64,000 bases of DNA, taken from Okapia johnstoni. Lineage: Eukaryota; Chordata; Mammalia; Artiodactyla; Giraffidae. The stretch lies in NCBI GenBank assembly GCA_024291935.2, contig CM044311.1:31438001-31502000 (forward strand), read 5' to 3'. The position numbers and the translations under genes are program-made. Below, piece by piece: positions 11,415-21,777 of this stretch (position 1 is its first letter; every line of letters starts with the position of its first letter). The notes beneath the pieces were generated by a model. The model was given only the letters and a program-made list of their open reading frames with translations. It had not been told where the DNA came from and made no database searches.

Positions 11415-11425
11415 TTTGATGAATT

Positions 11426-12087
11426 CATTCATACTGAGATGTAAATGATGCCTTCATCAAATATTGCTAAGGGACAGGGTTTTTAAATTTTAAAATAAAT
11501 ACCACTATAATTATTAATATAAATCTTCATGCTGAGTTCAGTGTAGATTAACATTGTTCTTCAAAGATGCTAACAACATGGTGATTATAATGTATAGTTT
11601 ATATTAAGAAATACAAGGGCAAGACTCATCCCATTAGTTTGACAAAGCATTTTCTTTTATTTGAAGACAATTCTTTGAGGTGGGTAATATTATTCCTGTT
11701 TTGCATATTTGCATCCTTAGAGAAGTCTCCCTGAAATTTTTGACATCACATTGTTGAGGTAATTAGTAAACGCTTTTAAATCACTTAATCACTGGCGGGC
11801 AGGGGTAGTGGTGCAGAGTCCTTGCATTCATAGTTCGAACTGTAGTTAAAAATAAAATATATTCCATACAGAATACATGCATACTCTCACTTACTTATAT
11901 TTTGAAATATAATAACACCTGTAAACTCTGAATGGAGTAAATGAGGTAAGTGGGCCTGTATGGCTATGAGTTTCTTAAGTTTCTTAAATTTTACATGAAA
12001 TGGTACAAGTTTAATACTGAACAAACAATGAAATGTTAAAGATATATATTGAAATCCCTAGGCACTGAATATATTGCAAAAAAAGTT
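11426..12087. other. Mostly unassigned sequence, possible MIR core
   Basis: Around 11655-11780 the words 'TTTGAGGTGGGTAATATTATTCCTGTT' resemble the core of a minus-strand MIR, at high divergence. Nothing else is recognised. Confidence 0.35.
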
Positions 12088-12298
12088 TGTTGTTGTTTAG
12101 TTGCTAAGTCATGTCTGACTCTTTTGTGACCCCATGGACTATAGCTTGCCAGTCTCCTTTGTCCATGGATTTCATAGGCAAGGATACTGGAGGAGTTATC
12201 ATTTCCTTCTCCAGGGGTTCTTCCCAACCCAGAGATTGAACCTGTGTTTCCTGCATTGGCAGGCAGATTCTTTACCATTGATCCACCTGGGTTAGCCA
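12088..12298 (-). mobile_element. Bov-tA SINE
   Basis: Reverse complement of Bov-tA. The left end is TTGTTGTTGTTTAGTTGCTAAGTC, followed by the Bov-A body, then a tRNA-like head (GATTGAACCTGTGTTTCCTGC) ending near 'CCACCTGGGTTAGCC'. Confidence 0.92.
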
Positions 12299-12419
12299 AA
12301 GTCAAATAGTTAAATAAAAATGGAATTCTAAACAATGCAAATAACACAAAACTGTGGAAGAAAATTGTAGATAGAATGAAAAAAATCCAATAAGAATCAA
12401 CATATCAAACATTTATATA

Positions 12420-13341
12420 AGATTAGTAGAAAACTTTAATATTCCTACATATATTAAATAAGCTAAATTTATTATCAAAACCTATTCACAAAGAACAAAG
12501 ACTCTCAAGAGTCTTCTCTAACACCACAGCTGCAGCCCTAGGTAGACTCACAGGTGAATTCTAGCAAATATTTGAGGGATACATAATACAAATCCTACAC
12601 AAACTGTTTCAGAAAATTTAATAGAAAATACTTTCAATTTGTTTAATAAAACATTAATTTCCCTGATAACAAAATTAAAGAAAGTCATTACAAGGAAAAA
12701 AAAAACTAGAGATGACTATCTTTTATGAAAAAAGATGCATATGTTCTCTACAAAATATCAGCTAATAAAATTCTGCAATTTTATACTGACCAAGAGGGTA
12801 ATAATAACAGGAATGCTAAGTTGGTTTAAACACTTTAAAAATTCAAAGTAGAGCTAGAACCCATTCCTCTCTTACCACTCCAACATTCATGTCATGGGTA
12901 ACCTGTGAAAGAAACAGTTATCAGTCACCCATGATTGCATATGCACTTGGCACAAGATGCAGAAAAGCTGAAATGGAGATCACTGGAGAACTAGAGAAGC
13001 TACGGTTCTCATTGCTACCCCACACTCACAAAGTAAGCCATCAGTAATTTAAAAATAATAATAATAATAATGCAGCTTACCCTATTATCAGGATAAAACT
13101 CATATTATAATTTCATTAAGTTAAGAAAACCTTTAAAATATTCAATGTCCATTCATTATAAAAGCTCTCAGCAAAGATGAATAGAAAAGAACATCTTTGA
13201 TTTGATGAAAAGAATATACAAATCCCTTCAGCTAACATGACACTTAAAGATCAAAGACAAACCACTTTTCCCATAAGATCAGAAATGAGACGAGTGTTTC
13301 TGTCTGCACCACTTATATTCAATATGGTATTGGAAATCCTT
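12420..13341 (+). mobile_element. Old L1 ORF2 region, 5' segment of an L1 split by BovB
   Basis: Diverged sense-strand L1 ORF2 DNA. Typical blocks are 'CAGGTGAATTCTAGCAAATATTT' near 12551, 'GATAACAAAATTAAAGAAAGTCATTACAAGGAAA' near 12665, and 'AGCTAACATGACACTTAAAGATCAAAGACAAACC' near 13230. It runs straight into a BovB insertion at 13353 and resumes at 16759. A (AAT)n tract lies at about 13053-13071. Many stops; no coding capacity. Confidence 0.8.
12501..12531 (-). mobile_element. 31-bp BovB-like sliver inside L1
   Basis: 'AGACTCTCAAGAGTCTTCTC' and the following TAACACCACAG match the BovB C-terminal coding region on the minus strand almost exactly, as seen at 4938, 9269 and 27669 in this window. 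The surrounding DNA is L1 ORF2. Confidence 0.6.
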
Positions 13342-13872
13342 CCCAATGCAATCAGTTCAGTTCAGTTCAGTCGCTCAGTCATGTCCAACTCTTTGCAACA
13401 CCGTGAACCGCAACACTCCAGGCCTCCCTGTCCATCACCAACTCGTGGAATTTACCCAAACTCATGTCCGTTGAGTCGCTGATGCCGTCCAACCATCTCA
13501 TCCTCTGTCGCCCCCTTCTCCTTCTGCCCTCAATCTTTCCAAGCATCAAGGTCTTTTCAAATGAGTCAGCTCTTCCCATCAGGTGGACAAAGTATTGGAG
13601 TTTCAGCTTCAACATCAGTCTTTCCAATGAACACCCAGGACTGATCTCCTTTAGGATGCAGTGATGCATCTCCTTGCAGTCCAAGGGAATCTCAAGGGTC
13701 TTCTCCAACACCACAGTTCAAAGCATCAATTCTTCTGGTGCTCAGTTTTCTTTATAGTCTCACATCCATACATGACCACTGGACAAACCACAGCCTTGAC
13801 TAGATGGAACTTTGTTGGCAAAGTAATATCTCTGCTTTTTAATATGCTGTTTAGGTTGTCATAACTTTCTTC

Positions 13873-14049
13873 TCTTTTTATCGACGTACAATTGATTGAC
13901 AATGTTGTGTCCCTTTCAGCCGTACAGCACCATGAATCAGTTATATATATACACATAAATGTTTTTCGATTCTTTTCCCATATAGGTCATTACAGAGTAT
14001 TGAGCTGAGCTCCCTGTTCTATGCTGTAGGTTCTTATTTGTCATTAAGT
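13873..14049 (-). mobile_element. L1 3'UTR fragment nested in BovB
   Basis: Antisense artiodactyl L1 3' sequence (ATTGACAATGTTGTG, 'GATTCTTTTCCCATATAGG', 'TTGAGCTGAGCTCCCTGTTC') interrupts the BovB C-terminal region between 'GTTGTCATAACTTTCTTC' and 'TTTTTTAATTTCATGGCTGC'. It must be younger than the BovB copy. Confidence 0.85.
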
Positions 14050-14196
14050 GTTTTTTAATTTCATGGCTGCAATCACCATCTGCAGTGATTTTGGAGCCCC
14101 CCCAAAATAAAGCCTGCCACTGTTTCCCCATCTATTTCCCATGAAGTGATGGGACCAGATGCCATGATCTTAGTTTTATGAGCTTTAAGTTGAGGT

Positions 14197-14565
14197 TTAA
14201 GCCAGCTTTTCACTCTCCTCTTTCGCTTTCATTAAGAGGCTCTTTAGTTCTTCTTCACTTTCTGCCATAAGGGTGGTGTCATCTGTATATCTGAGGTTAT
14301 TCATATTTCTCCTGGCAATCTTGATTCCAGCTTGTGCTTCTTCCAGCCCAGCGTCTCTCATGATGTACTCTGCATATAAGTTAAATAAGCAGGGGGACAA
14401 TTTACAGCCTTGACATACTCCTTTTCCTATTTGGAACCAGTCTGTTGTTCCATGTCCAGTTCTAATTGGTGCGTCCTGACCTGCATACAGATTTCTCAAG
14501 AAGCAGGTCAGGTGGTCTGGTATTCCCATCTTTTGAAGAATTTTCCACAGTTTATTGTGATACAC
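14197..14565 (-). pseudogene. BovB reverse-transcriptase fragment (YTDD)
   Basis: A 122-codon open stretch of the BovB polymerase: HNKLWKILQKMGIPDHLTCF after motif [15 protein letters not shown] for motif B (R to C), and YTDD for motif C (normally YADD). Both catalytic aspartates of motif C are kept. The stretch ends at EESEKLA with a stop where the family continues into GLKLN. The sequence further 5' (fingers region and motif A) lies in other frames at 14508-15048. It belongs to the copy at 13353-16747 and cannot make an active enzyme. Confidence 0.88.
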
Positions 14566-15993
14566 ACTGTCAAAGGCTTTGGCATAGTCAATAAAGCAGA
14601 AATAGATGTTTTTCTAGAACTCTCTTGCTTTTTCGATGATCCAGCAGATATTGGCAATTTAATCTCTGGTTCCTCTGCCTTTTCTAAATTCAGCTTGAAC
14701 ATCTGGAAGTTCCTGGTTCACATATTGCTGAAGCCTGGCATGGAGAATTTTGAGCATTAATTTACTAGCATTTGAGATGAGTGCAATTGTGCGGTAGTTT
14801 GAGCATCCTTTGGCATTGCCTTTCTTTGGGATTGGAATGAAAACTGACCTTTTCCAGTCCTGTGGTCACTGCTGAGTTTTCCAAATTTGCTGGCACATTG
14901 AGTTCAGCACTTTCCCAGCATCATTTTTGAGGATGTGAAATAGCTCAACTGGAATTCCATCACCTCCACTCGCTTTGTTCATAATGATACTTCCTAAGGT
15001 CCACCTGACTTCATATTCCCGGATGTCTGTCTCCAGGTGAGTGATCACACCATCGGGATTATATGGGTCATGAAGATCTTTTTTGTACAGTTCTTCGGTG
15101 TATTCTTGCCACCTCTTCTTAATATCTTATGCTTCTGTTAGTTCCATATTATTTCTGTCCTTTATTGAGCCCATCTTTGCATGAAATTTTCCCTCGGTAT
15201 CTCTAATTTTCTTGAAGAGATCTTTAGTCTTTCCCATTCTATTGTTTTCCTTTATTTCTTTGCATTGATCGCTTAGGAAGACTTTCTTATCTCTCCTGCC
15301 TATTCTTTGGAGCTCTGCATTCAAATGGGTATATCTTTCCCTTTCTTCTTGCTTTTCCCTTCTCTTCTTTTCATAGCTATTTGTAAGGCCTCCTCAGACA
15401 GGCATTTTGCTTTTTTGCATTTCTTTTTCTTAGGGATGGTCTTAATCCCTGTCTCCTGTACAATGTCATGAACCTCCATCCACAGTTCATCAGGCACTCT
15501 GTCTATCAGATCTAGCCCCTTAAATCGATTTCTCACTTCCACTGTATAATCATAAGGGATTTGATATAGGTCATACCTGAATGGTCTAGTGGTTTTCCCT
15601 ACTTTCTTCAATTTAAATCTGAATTTGGCAAAAAGGAGTTCATGCTCTGAGCCACAGTCAGCTCCCATTCTGGTTTTTGCTGACTGTATAGAGTTTCTCC
15701 ATCTTTGGGTGCAAAGAATATAATCAGTCTGATTTCGGTGTTGGCCAACTGGTGATGTTCATGTGTAGAGTCTTCTCTAGTGTTGTTGGAAGAGGGTGTT
15801 TGCTATGACCAGTGCGTTCTCTTGGCAAAACTCTATTAGCCTTTGCCGTGCTTCATTCTGTACTCCAGGGCCAAATTTGCCAGTTATTCCAGATATTTCT
15901 TAACTCCCTACTTTTGCATTCCAGTCCCCTATAATGAAAAGGACATCTTTTTGGGGGCGTTAGCTCTCTAAGGTCTTGTAGGTCTTCATAGAA

Positions 15994-16314
15994 CTATTCA
16001 ACTTCAGCTTCTTCAGCATTACTGGTCAGGGTATAGACTTGGGTTACTGTGATATTGAATGATTTGTCTTGGAAACGAACAGAGATCATTCTGTCTTTTC
16101 GGGGATTGCATCCAAGTACTGTATTTTGGACTCTTTTGTTGACTATAATGGGTACTCCATTTCTTCTAAGGTATTCTTTCCCACAGTAGTAGATGTAATG
16201 GTCATCTGGGTTAAATTCACCCATTCCAGCCCATTTTAGTTTGCTGATTCCTAGAGTATCGATGTTCACTCTTGCCATCTCCTGTTTGACCACTTCCAAC
16301 TTGCCTTGATTCAC
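15994..16314 (-). pseudogene. BovB endonuclease N-terminal fragment
   Basis: A 106-codon open piece of the APE-like endonuclease: NQGKLEVVKQEMARVNIDTL, the glutamate-bearing SKLKWAGMGEF (family ELKW, here KLKW with the Glu replaced by Lys), then the RRNGVPIIVNKRVQNTVLG strand and VYTLTSNAEEAEVE. The loss of the metal-binding Glu adds to the D-to-E change in the SDH motif (GADCGSEHELL) in the next piece at 15321-15668. The nuclease is therefore dead twice over. The start at 16314 is simply the first Met in the open stretch. Confidence 0.85.
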
Positions 16315-16758
16315 GGACCTAACAGTCCAGGTTCCTATGCAATATTGCTTTTTACAACATCAGACCTTGCTTCTATCACCAGCCACACCCACAAGTGGGT
16401 GTTGTTTTTGCTTTGGCTCCATCCCTTCATTCTTTCTGGAGTTATTTCTCCACTGATCTCCAGTAGCATATTGGGCACCTACTGACCTGGGGAGTTCCAA
16501 GGTAAAAGAAACCCAAGTAAGATGGTAGGAACTAAGAGAGGTCATCAGAGGGCAGACAGACTGAAACTACAATCACAGAAAACTAGCCAATCTGATCACA
16601 TGGACCACAGCCTTGTCTAACTCAATGAAACTAAGCCATGCAGTGTGATGCCACCCAAGACAAACAGGTCATGGTGGAGAGGTCTCACAGAATGTGGTCC
16701 ACTAAAGAAGGGAATGGCAAACAACTTCAGTATTCTTGCCTTGAGAACCCAATGCAAT

Positions 16759-17382
16759 AAGTAAGAAAATACACTATAAGGTAAGTAAACCTTAAAGGAT
16801 GTAGTAAAACATTCATTTTCACATATGACAATTTTTCTTTTTTAAATGTAGGATATGTTAAGGTATCTATAAAGGAAATACTACAATTACTAAATGAATT
16901 TAGCAAATTAACTGGATATGGGATCAGTATATACAATAATAGTTTTTTAAATAAAAACAATAAACAATTGTAAAATAACACTGACAATTAAAAATTGCAT
17001 TTAGAACTAGAAAAAAAAGAATAGGATCAAAGAACAAAATATTAAGAATAAAATAATAAAAGTACAAACTTTTTACGCTGAATACTCCAAAATATTGCTG
17101 ACAAAAACTAAAGGACCTTTAAATAAGGGATGTACAATATTCATGGATCAAAAGACTCAATATTGTTAAGTGTCACTTCTCCCCAAATTAAACTATAGAT
17201 TCAATGCAATTCCAATTCTGATTACCCCAGGATTTTGGGGGAGAAATTTGCAAGTTGATTCCAAAATTTAGGTAGATTTTAAAAGACCTGGAATATCCTA
17301 AACATTCTTCTAAAAGAAGAGCTAAGTTGGATGACTTACACTAGCTGACTTTAAGATTTGCTATAAACATAGCAAATAAAGT
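16759..17382 (+). mobile_element. L1 ORF2 3' segment, continuation after BovB
   Basis: Sense L1 ORF2 sequence resumes after the BovB duplication. Recognisable blocks are 'ATTTAGCAAATTAACTGGATATGGGATCAGTATATAC' near 16898 and 'TTCAATGCAATTCCAATTCTGATTACCCCAGGATTTT' near 17201. It is heavily mutated and has no coding potential. Confidence 0.8.
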
Positions 17383-17596
17383 ATGCATGCTGTCACTACA
17401 GTCATATTTGACTCTTTGCAATCCATGGACTATAGCTCATGGAGTTCCTCTGTCCATGGGATTCTCCAGGCAAGAATACTACGGTGGGTTGCCAGGCTCT
17501 CCTCCCGGGAATCTTCCTAATCCAGGGATTGAATCCAAGTCTCTTAATGTCTCCTGCACTGGTAGGTGGGTTCTTTACCACTAGCACCATCTGAGA
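17383..17596 (-). mobile_element. Bov-tA SINE inside L1
   Basis: Reverse-complement Bov-tA: the Bov-A part (CAGTCATATTTGACTCTTTGC) is at the left and the tRNA-like head (GGGATTGAATCCAAGTCTC ... GGTTCTTTACCACTAGC) at the right. Confidence 0.9.
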
Positions 17597-18051
17597 CTGA
17601 TTTAAAGCTAAATGAGATCAACTTGTTTCATTGACTAAAGAACTCAGAAATAGACCTATTTTAAATTAATTTTTATTTAGTTCCATCAGTGTTTGACAGA
17701 GGGTTAAACATTCTAATGGGGAAATAATATCAATAAAGAAAAAAAAACATAACAATTCAAACTAAAAGTCATACCATACGTAGAAATTAATTTAGGATGA
17801 ATCATAGACTTGACTGTAAAAGTTAAGACTATAACGCTAAATCCATATTCTATAGGAGAAAATTTTTGTGACTAAGTGTAGAGAAAGGTGTATTATAGAA
17901 GGCACAGAAATTAACAATTATAAAAGACAAATGATAAACTTTATCAAAATCTAAAATCTTTGGCCCATTAAAAGATTCTCTTAAGAAAAGGGATAAACTA
18001 CAGACTGGGAACAACTATTCACAAGTGTATTATCTATCAAAGGATCAATAT
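17597..18051 (+). mobile_element. L1 ORF2 3' end, segment before the solo LTR
   Basis: Sense L1 ORF2 continues ('AACTCAGAAATAGACCTA', 'GTGTTTGACAGAGGGTTAAACATTCTAATGGGG', 'CATTAAAAGATTCTCTTAAGA') and ends at an LTR insertion. Confidence 0.8.
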
Positions 18052-18517
18052 TGTAAGGGCCTAGAATGATTCCTCCCAAAATGTCACTTCTGCATGTTAG
18101 CCAAAGATAATCAAGAACCTGTGGATTCAAGAGAAACTACTACCCCTCCCTTAACTAACTATAAGAATTTAAATTGGGGATTTTTCCCAAGAGAGAGAGT
18201 TATAACTGGAGATAAATTGTATCTAAATTGCCCCATCTATGTGGCAGAGCAAACATCTAATTATCAAACAGTGACTTTTATTTTTATCATCCTGTGAATG
18301 ATCCTCCTGTCCCGTCCTTAGGCCCCTATCTCATTCTTTACTTCAGGATAGTATATGTAACTCATTTCACCTTTCTCTTTTGGGATGATTCACATACATG
18401 AGGTTCCTATATGCATAAATTTCATTTTCTCCTGTTAATCTGTCTCATGTCAATTTAATTCTTAGACCAGCCAGAAGGACCTAGAAGAGTATAGGAATGT
18501 TTTCTTCCTCTCTGACA
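18052..18517 (+). mobile_element. Solo LTR inside L1
   Basis: 466 bp starting TGTAAGGGCC and ending CTCTCTGACA, that is, TG...CA termini. It interrupts L1 sequence that rejoins perfectly across it (GGATCAATAT | CCAGAATTCATAATG). The 4-bp flanks are ATAT (18048-18051) and GTAT (18518-18521). The 3' part, 'CTCATGTCAATTTAATTCTTAGACCAGCC', resembles U5 of class I ERV LTRs. No internal retroviral genes are present. The short 67-codon frame inside it has no viral motif. Confidence 0.75.
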
Positions 18518-18521
18518 GTAT

Positions 18522-18885
18522 CCAGAATTCATAATGAAATCTTACAATTCAATAATAAAATATCAAGCAACTCATTTTAATTGGGAAGAGTATTTGGACA
18601 GACATTGCATAGAAAAAGCTACATAAATGGCCATAAACACATGAAAAAGTGCTCAAGATCAAATCATTGGGGAAGTTCAAACTAAAACCACAACAGTATA
18701 TTACACAGCTACTGAAATAATTAAAATTCAAAGGAATGAAAACACTAAATTTTGATAAGGCTGATGAGCAGCAAGAATTTTAATACATTATTTGTAGTAT
18801 TACAAAACGATACAACTACCCTTGGTATTTTAAAATGATACAACTACCTTTGGTAACTTCTATAAAACTAAACACACAATAAAAC
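18522..18885 (+). mobile_element. L1 3' end, last segment after the solo LTR
   Basis: Sense L1 continues with 'AGAGTATTTGGACAGACATTGCATAGAAAAAGCTACATAAATGG' (the conserved segment before the ORF2 end) and 'CATGAAAAAGTGCTCAAGATC'. It fades into unassigned DNA near 18885. Confidence 0.75.
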
Positions 18886-19849
18886 CCTTACTTTTCATTG
18901 CTGGTTTGGAATACTCTTTCATTACTGCTGTTACCTCGTCTTTTGAAGTCCATGATAGCCTCCATGTTCCTTCATTTCTAAATCCTGTGGCTAATGAAAT
19001 CCTGTGGCTAATGTTTACTGTTGTACAGATGTATCTTGATGATTTTAGTGGCAAGTTTTCTTTCTTAGATTGTTTTATGCCTTTCTGCTTAGTGCTTTTA
19101 TTGACTGCTTTGATAACCTGTATGGCACAAGAGTTCCTTGACCTCAACTGCAATGACTTATAATTAGAGAGTTGCCATCTGGCAAATCCCCATCTCAGAG
19201 TTTGCCTGTAGTTAGAACTTGAATGATTTTTCTTTGACTTATAGTTTTTAATTCTTTCCATTTTCCACTTTTACATCTGCTCTTAGGCTTTTTGACTCTT
19301 GGCTCCCATTGTGACCTCTGATCCTTCACCACCTGGTCATTTTCCTGTTTTTTTTTCCTCTTTTTTCACTATTGGGACCTAGCACTGGCCTTGAAATTGG
19401 AGACCTCCCATAAATGTTAAACTGAAATGAATCCACTCACTTCTCTGGTTTGGCTGCATACTGTGATCTGTCATCTCAATATCTCCTTTAGGGCACCCTA
19501 GAATCACTCATCCCCTTGGCCTGTACTGTATTTCTAAACTCTTTATCACTCTTACCTGTGGTTTCTTCTGTTTTCCACCTTGTTGAAAGTCGATGTAAAA
19601 AGTCTATAAAAGTGACTGATTACATTTAATAATTGCTATTGTTATCACAGAGAGCTCTATCTAGCTGTACTCAACAGCCCTTATATTCATTTTGTGCCCT
19701 ATTCCTATCCTACCCTCTACAGTAGCTATTCTAATATTTTTAAATTTCTTCAAATCTTTTATCCCCAATCTTTTTTCTTTTCTGAGGAAAATAATGACTC
19801 TCCTGCTCTCCAGCATTAAGAATTCAAAGTTTGATCCCTTTTTATCCTC
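18886..19849. other. Unassigned region with a 17-bp tandem duplication
   Basis: Not recognised as a repeat. A 133-codon minus-strand frame (18860-19261) starts in the L1 tail and continues into this region. It is rich in Lys and Ser and has no motif I can match. The unit AAATCCTGTGGCTAATG occurs twice in tandem (18980-18996 and 18997-19013) inside it. A frame of this length can occur by chance in 64 kb, so I do not call a gene. Confidence 0.35.
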
Positions 19850-20160
19850 GCTTTCTCACAGCTCAGTTGGTAAAGAATCTGCCTGCAATGCAGGAGACCC
19901 CAGTTGGATTCCTGGGTTGGGAAGATCCTCTGGAGAAGGGATAGGCTACCCACTCCAGTATTCTTGGGCTTCCCTTGTGGCTCAGCTGGTAAAGAATCCT
20001 CCCGCAATGCGGGAGACCTGGGTCCCATCCCTGAGTTGGAAAGATTCCCTGGAGAAGGGAAAGGCTATCCACTCCAGTATTTTTGCCTGGAGTAGTCCAT
20101 GGACTGTATAGTCTTTGGGGTCACAAAGAGTCGGATATGACTGAGCAACTTTCACTTTCA
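19850..20160 (+). mobile_element. Composite Bov-tA SINE (partial copy plus full copy)
   Basis: Two tRNA-like heads in the same direction. The first copy (19850-19968) is cut at 'CCACTCCAGTATTCTTG' and joins a second complete copy (19969-20160: GGCTTCCCTTGTGGCTCAGC ... GTCGGATATGACTGAGCAAC). This junction is a recurrent Bov-tA composite form in ruminants as far as I know. Confidence 0.92.
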
Positions 20161-20802
20161 CCACAAAAGAGAGTTTTAACAGGAACTGCCCCCTTCCCCT
20201 GTAGATTACATTTTTTATATTATTTGCATTACTCTCCTTTCCCACTTTGTATAAAATTACTCAGATCTCCTTTCTCAAAAAATAAATACACCTCTGCCAC
20301 TCAAATGTTTTTTCCATGGTACCCCCCCCCAACACTATCAACTCTAATAAGTTAAAGACAAGCTTGCACTCATTATTTCTACTTCTTCAACTGTAAATTC
20401 TTAGCCCCTTAATCACTTAAGTCCCACCATTTGTGGGAGCTGCTTTCAGGAAGGCTACCTCTGACCTTTTCACCAAAAGCAATGTTTTTTTTTTTTCTCT
20501 TTTCTTATCTTTGTACTATCAAGTCATATGATGTTCTTATTCTGTAGTTCAAAATTTTATCTTTGACATGTACTCTGTACTTGAACTCCATTTTATCTTG
20601 TATTTTATTTTTGAACATCTTCTTCACTGATTTATTTCCTTCTCTGCTGTCCTTTCAAAATTCTGTTTTGCCTTGCTCTCTTTTTTGAAAAAGTTAATGG
20701 CTAGCCATAGCGAATGGGCTCACCTGCTTCAAAAACATCACTCCCAAAATAAATAAAATGCTTCTTTTTTTTACTAATTAGAATTTTCTTTAAAAATGTT
20801 CT
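20161..20802. other. Unassigned sequence
   Basis: Includes a C-run (about 20321-20330) and a T-run near 20485. No element or exon recognised. Confidence 0.35.
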
Positions 20803-20804
20803 CT

Positions 20805-21087
20805 GTTTATTTATTTATTTTTTTGCTGCCCTGGGTCTTTGTTGCTGTATGCAGGCTTTCTCTAGTTGCAGTGAGTGAAGGCTACTCTTTAGTTGCAGAG
20901 CAAGGGCTTCTCATTGCAGTGGCTTCTTTTGTTGTGGAACACGAACTCTAGTCAGGCAGGCTTCAGTAGTTGAAGTGCATGGGCTTAGTTGCCCCGAGGC
21001 ATGTGGGATCTTTCTGAACCAGGGATCAAATTTGTGTCCCTGCCATTGGTAGGCAGATTCTTAACCACTGGACCACCATGGAAGTCC
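20805..21087 (-). mobile_element. CHR-2-type SINE
   Basis: Reverse complement of CHR-2: T-rich tail at left, 'CTGGGTCTTTGTTGCTGTATGCAGGCTTTCTCTAGTTG', 'GGGCTTCTCATTGCAGTGGCTTC', and the tRNA-like head at right ending 'AACCACTGGACCACCATGG'. Confidence 0.92.
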
Positions 21088-21216
21088 TGAAATCCTTCTT
21101 TTAATAAACTTATTTAAAATTCAAGGAGAAATCAATTCATGATTTAAAATAAGTTACATTCTGTTTACTGATGGTTAATACCTCTGTTTCTTTCTTTCTA
21201 GACACCCTCTGTCTCT

Positions 21217-21252
<36 letters not shown>

Positions 21253-21649
21253 ATGTGACAATAGAAACTGACTACATTACGTGTGTCCCTGACAACCAAG
21301 TACTTCAATTAACAATATATATGTTCCACACTGGTACCGGTGAGGTCCTTCATAACTAGTATCTGTGGCCCAATTCTTCTGTATCTCCATCTTCAATTAT
21401 CCTGTTTCCTATGTCAGTTCCACTTTGTCCACTTCTGGGGTGCATATGGTCTAACTCATTTGGAGCACTATGTGAAATTTCTAGAAATTCAGTCCATAAA
21501 ACAAAGAGAATTTTCCTCTGCTGCCTCATAGAACCCAGTAACTATACTCCTGGTAGCACAACCATTTCTGTTTATAATTGCTATTGCACAAGTCCAAGGA
21601 ATTTCTTCACTACGGTTCTCCTCCTTCACCTCCAAATCTTCCCCAGCAG
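21088..21649. other. Unassigned sequence with a CA microsatellite
   Basis: No transposon recognised apart from the (AC)n tract. The overlapping frames at 21340-21704 (63 and 97 codons) show no domain. Confidence 0.35.
21219..21250. repeat. (AC)16 microsatellite
   Basis: Perfect dinucleotide repeat of 16 units. Confidence 0.98.
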
Positions 21650-21777
21650 TGTGTGTGTTAGTTGCCCAGCCATGTCCAATTCTTTGCAACTCCATGGACT
21701 ATAGCCTGCCAGGTTCCTCCATCTATGGGGTTTTCCAGGCAAGAATACTGGAATGGATTGCCATTTCCTTCTCCAGT
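21650..21777 (-). mobile_element. Bov-A-type SINE fragment
   Basis: Reverse-complement Bov-A body (TAGTTGCCCAGCCATGTCC ... GCCATTTCCTTCTCCAG) without a tRNA head. Confidence 0.9.

Larger units (their letters stand above)
13353..16747 (-). mobile_element. BovB LINE with inverted 5' end (twin priming), inside L1
   Basis: From 13353 to about 16498 this is BovB on the minus strand, from the 3' tail back to the region upstream of the endonuclease. From about 16499 to 16747 the next-more-5' BovB sequence appears on the plus strand (GAGGGCAGACAGACTGAAAC ... CATGGTGGAGAGGTCT ... GCCTTGAGAACCC). This is a 5' inversion with about 40 bp of element lost at the junction. Perfect 11-bp target-site duplications CCCAATGCAAT lie at 13342-13352 and 16748-16758, so it is one insertion. 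A small L1 fragment is nested at 13873-14049. ORF pieces are frameshifted. The polymerase motif C reads YTDD and the endonuclease SDH reads SEH. Confidence 0.95.

Noticed and set aside
18860..19261. 133-codon minus-strand frame as a gene or transposase
   Set aside because: No motif recognised, it starts in L1-derived DNA, and it includes a 17-bp tandem duplication. A frame this long can arise by chance in 64 kb.
19850..20160. Novel SINE dimer
   Set aside because: The join of a partial and a full Bov-tA at CCACTCCAGTATTCTTG is a recurring composite in ruminant DNA as far as I know.
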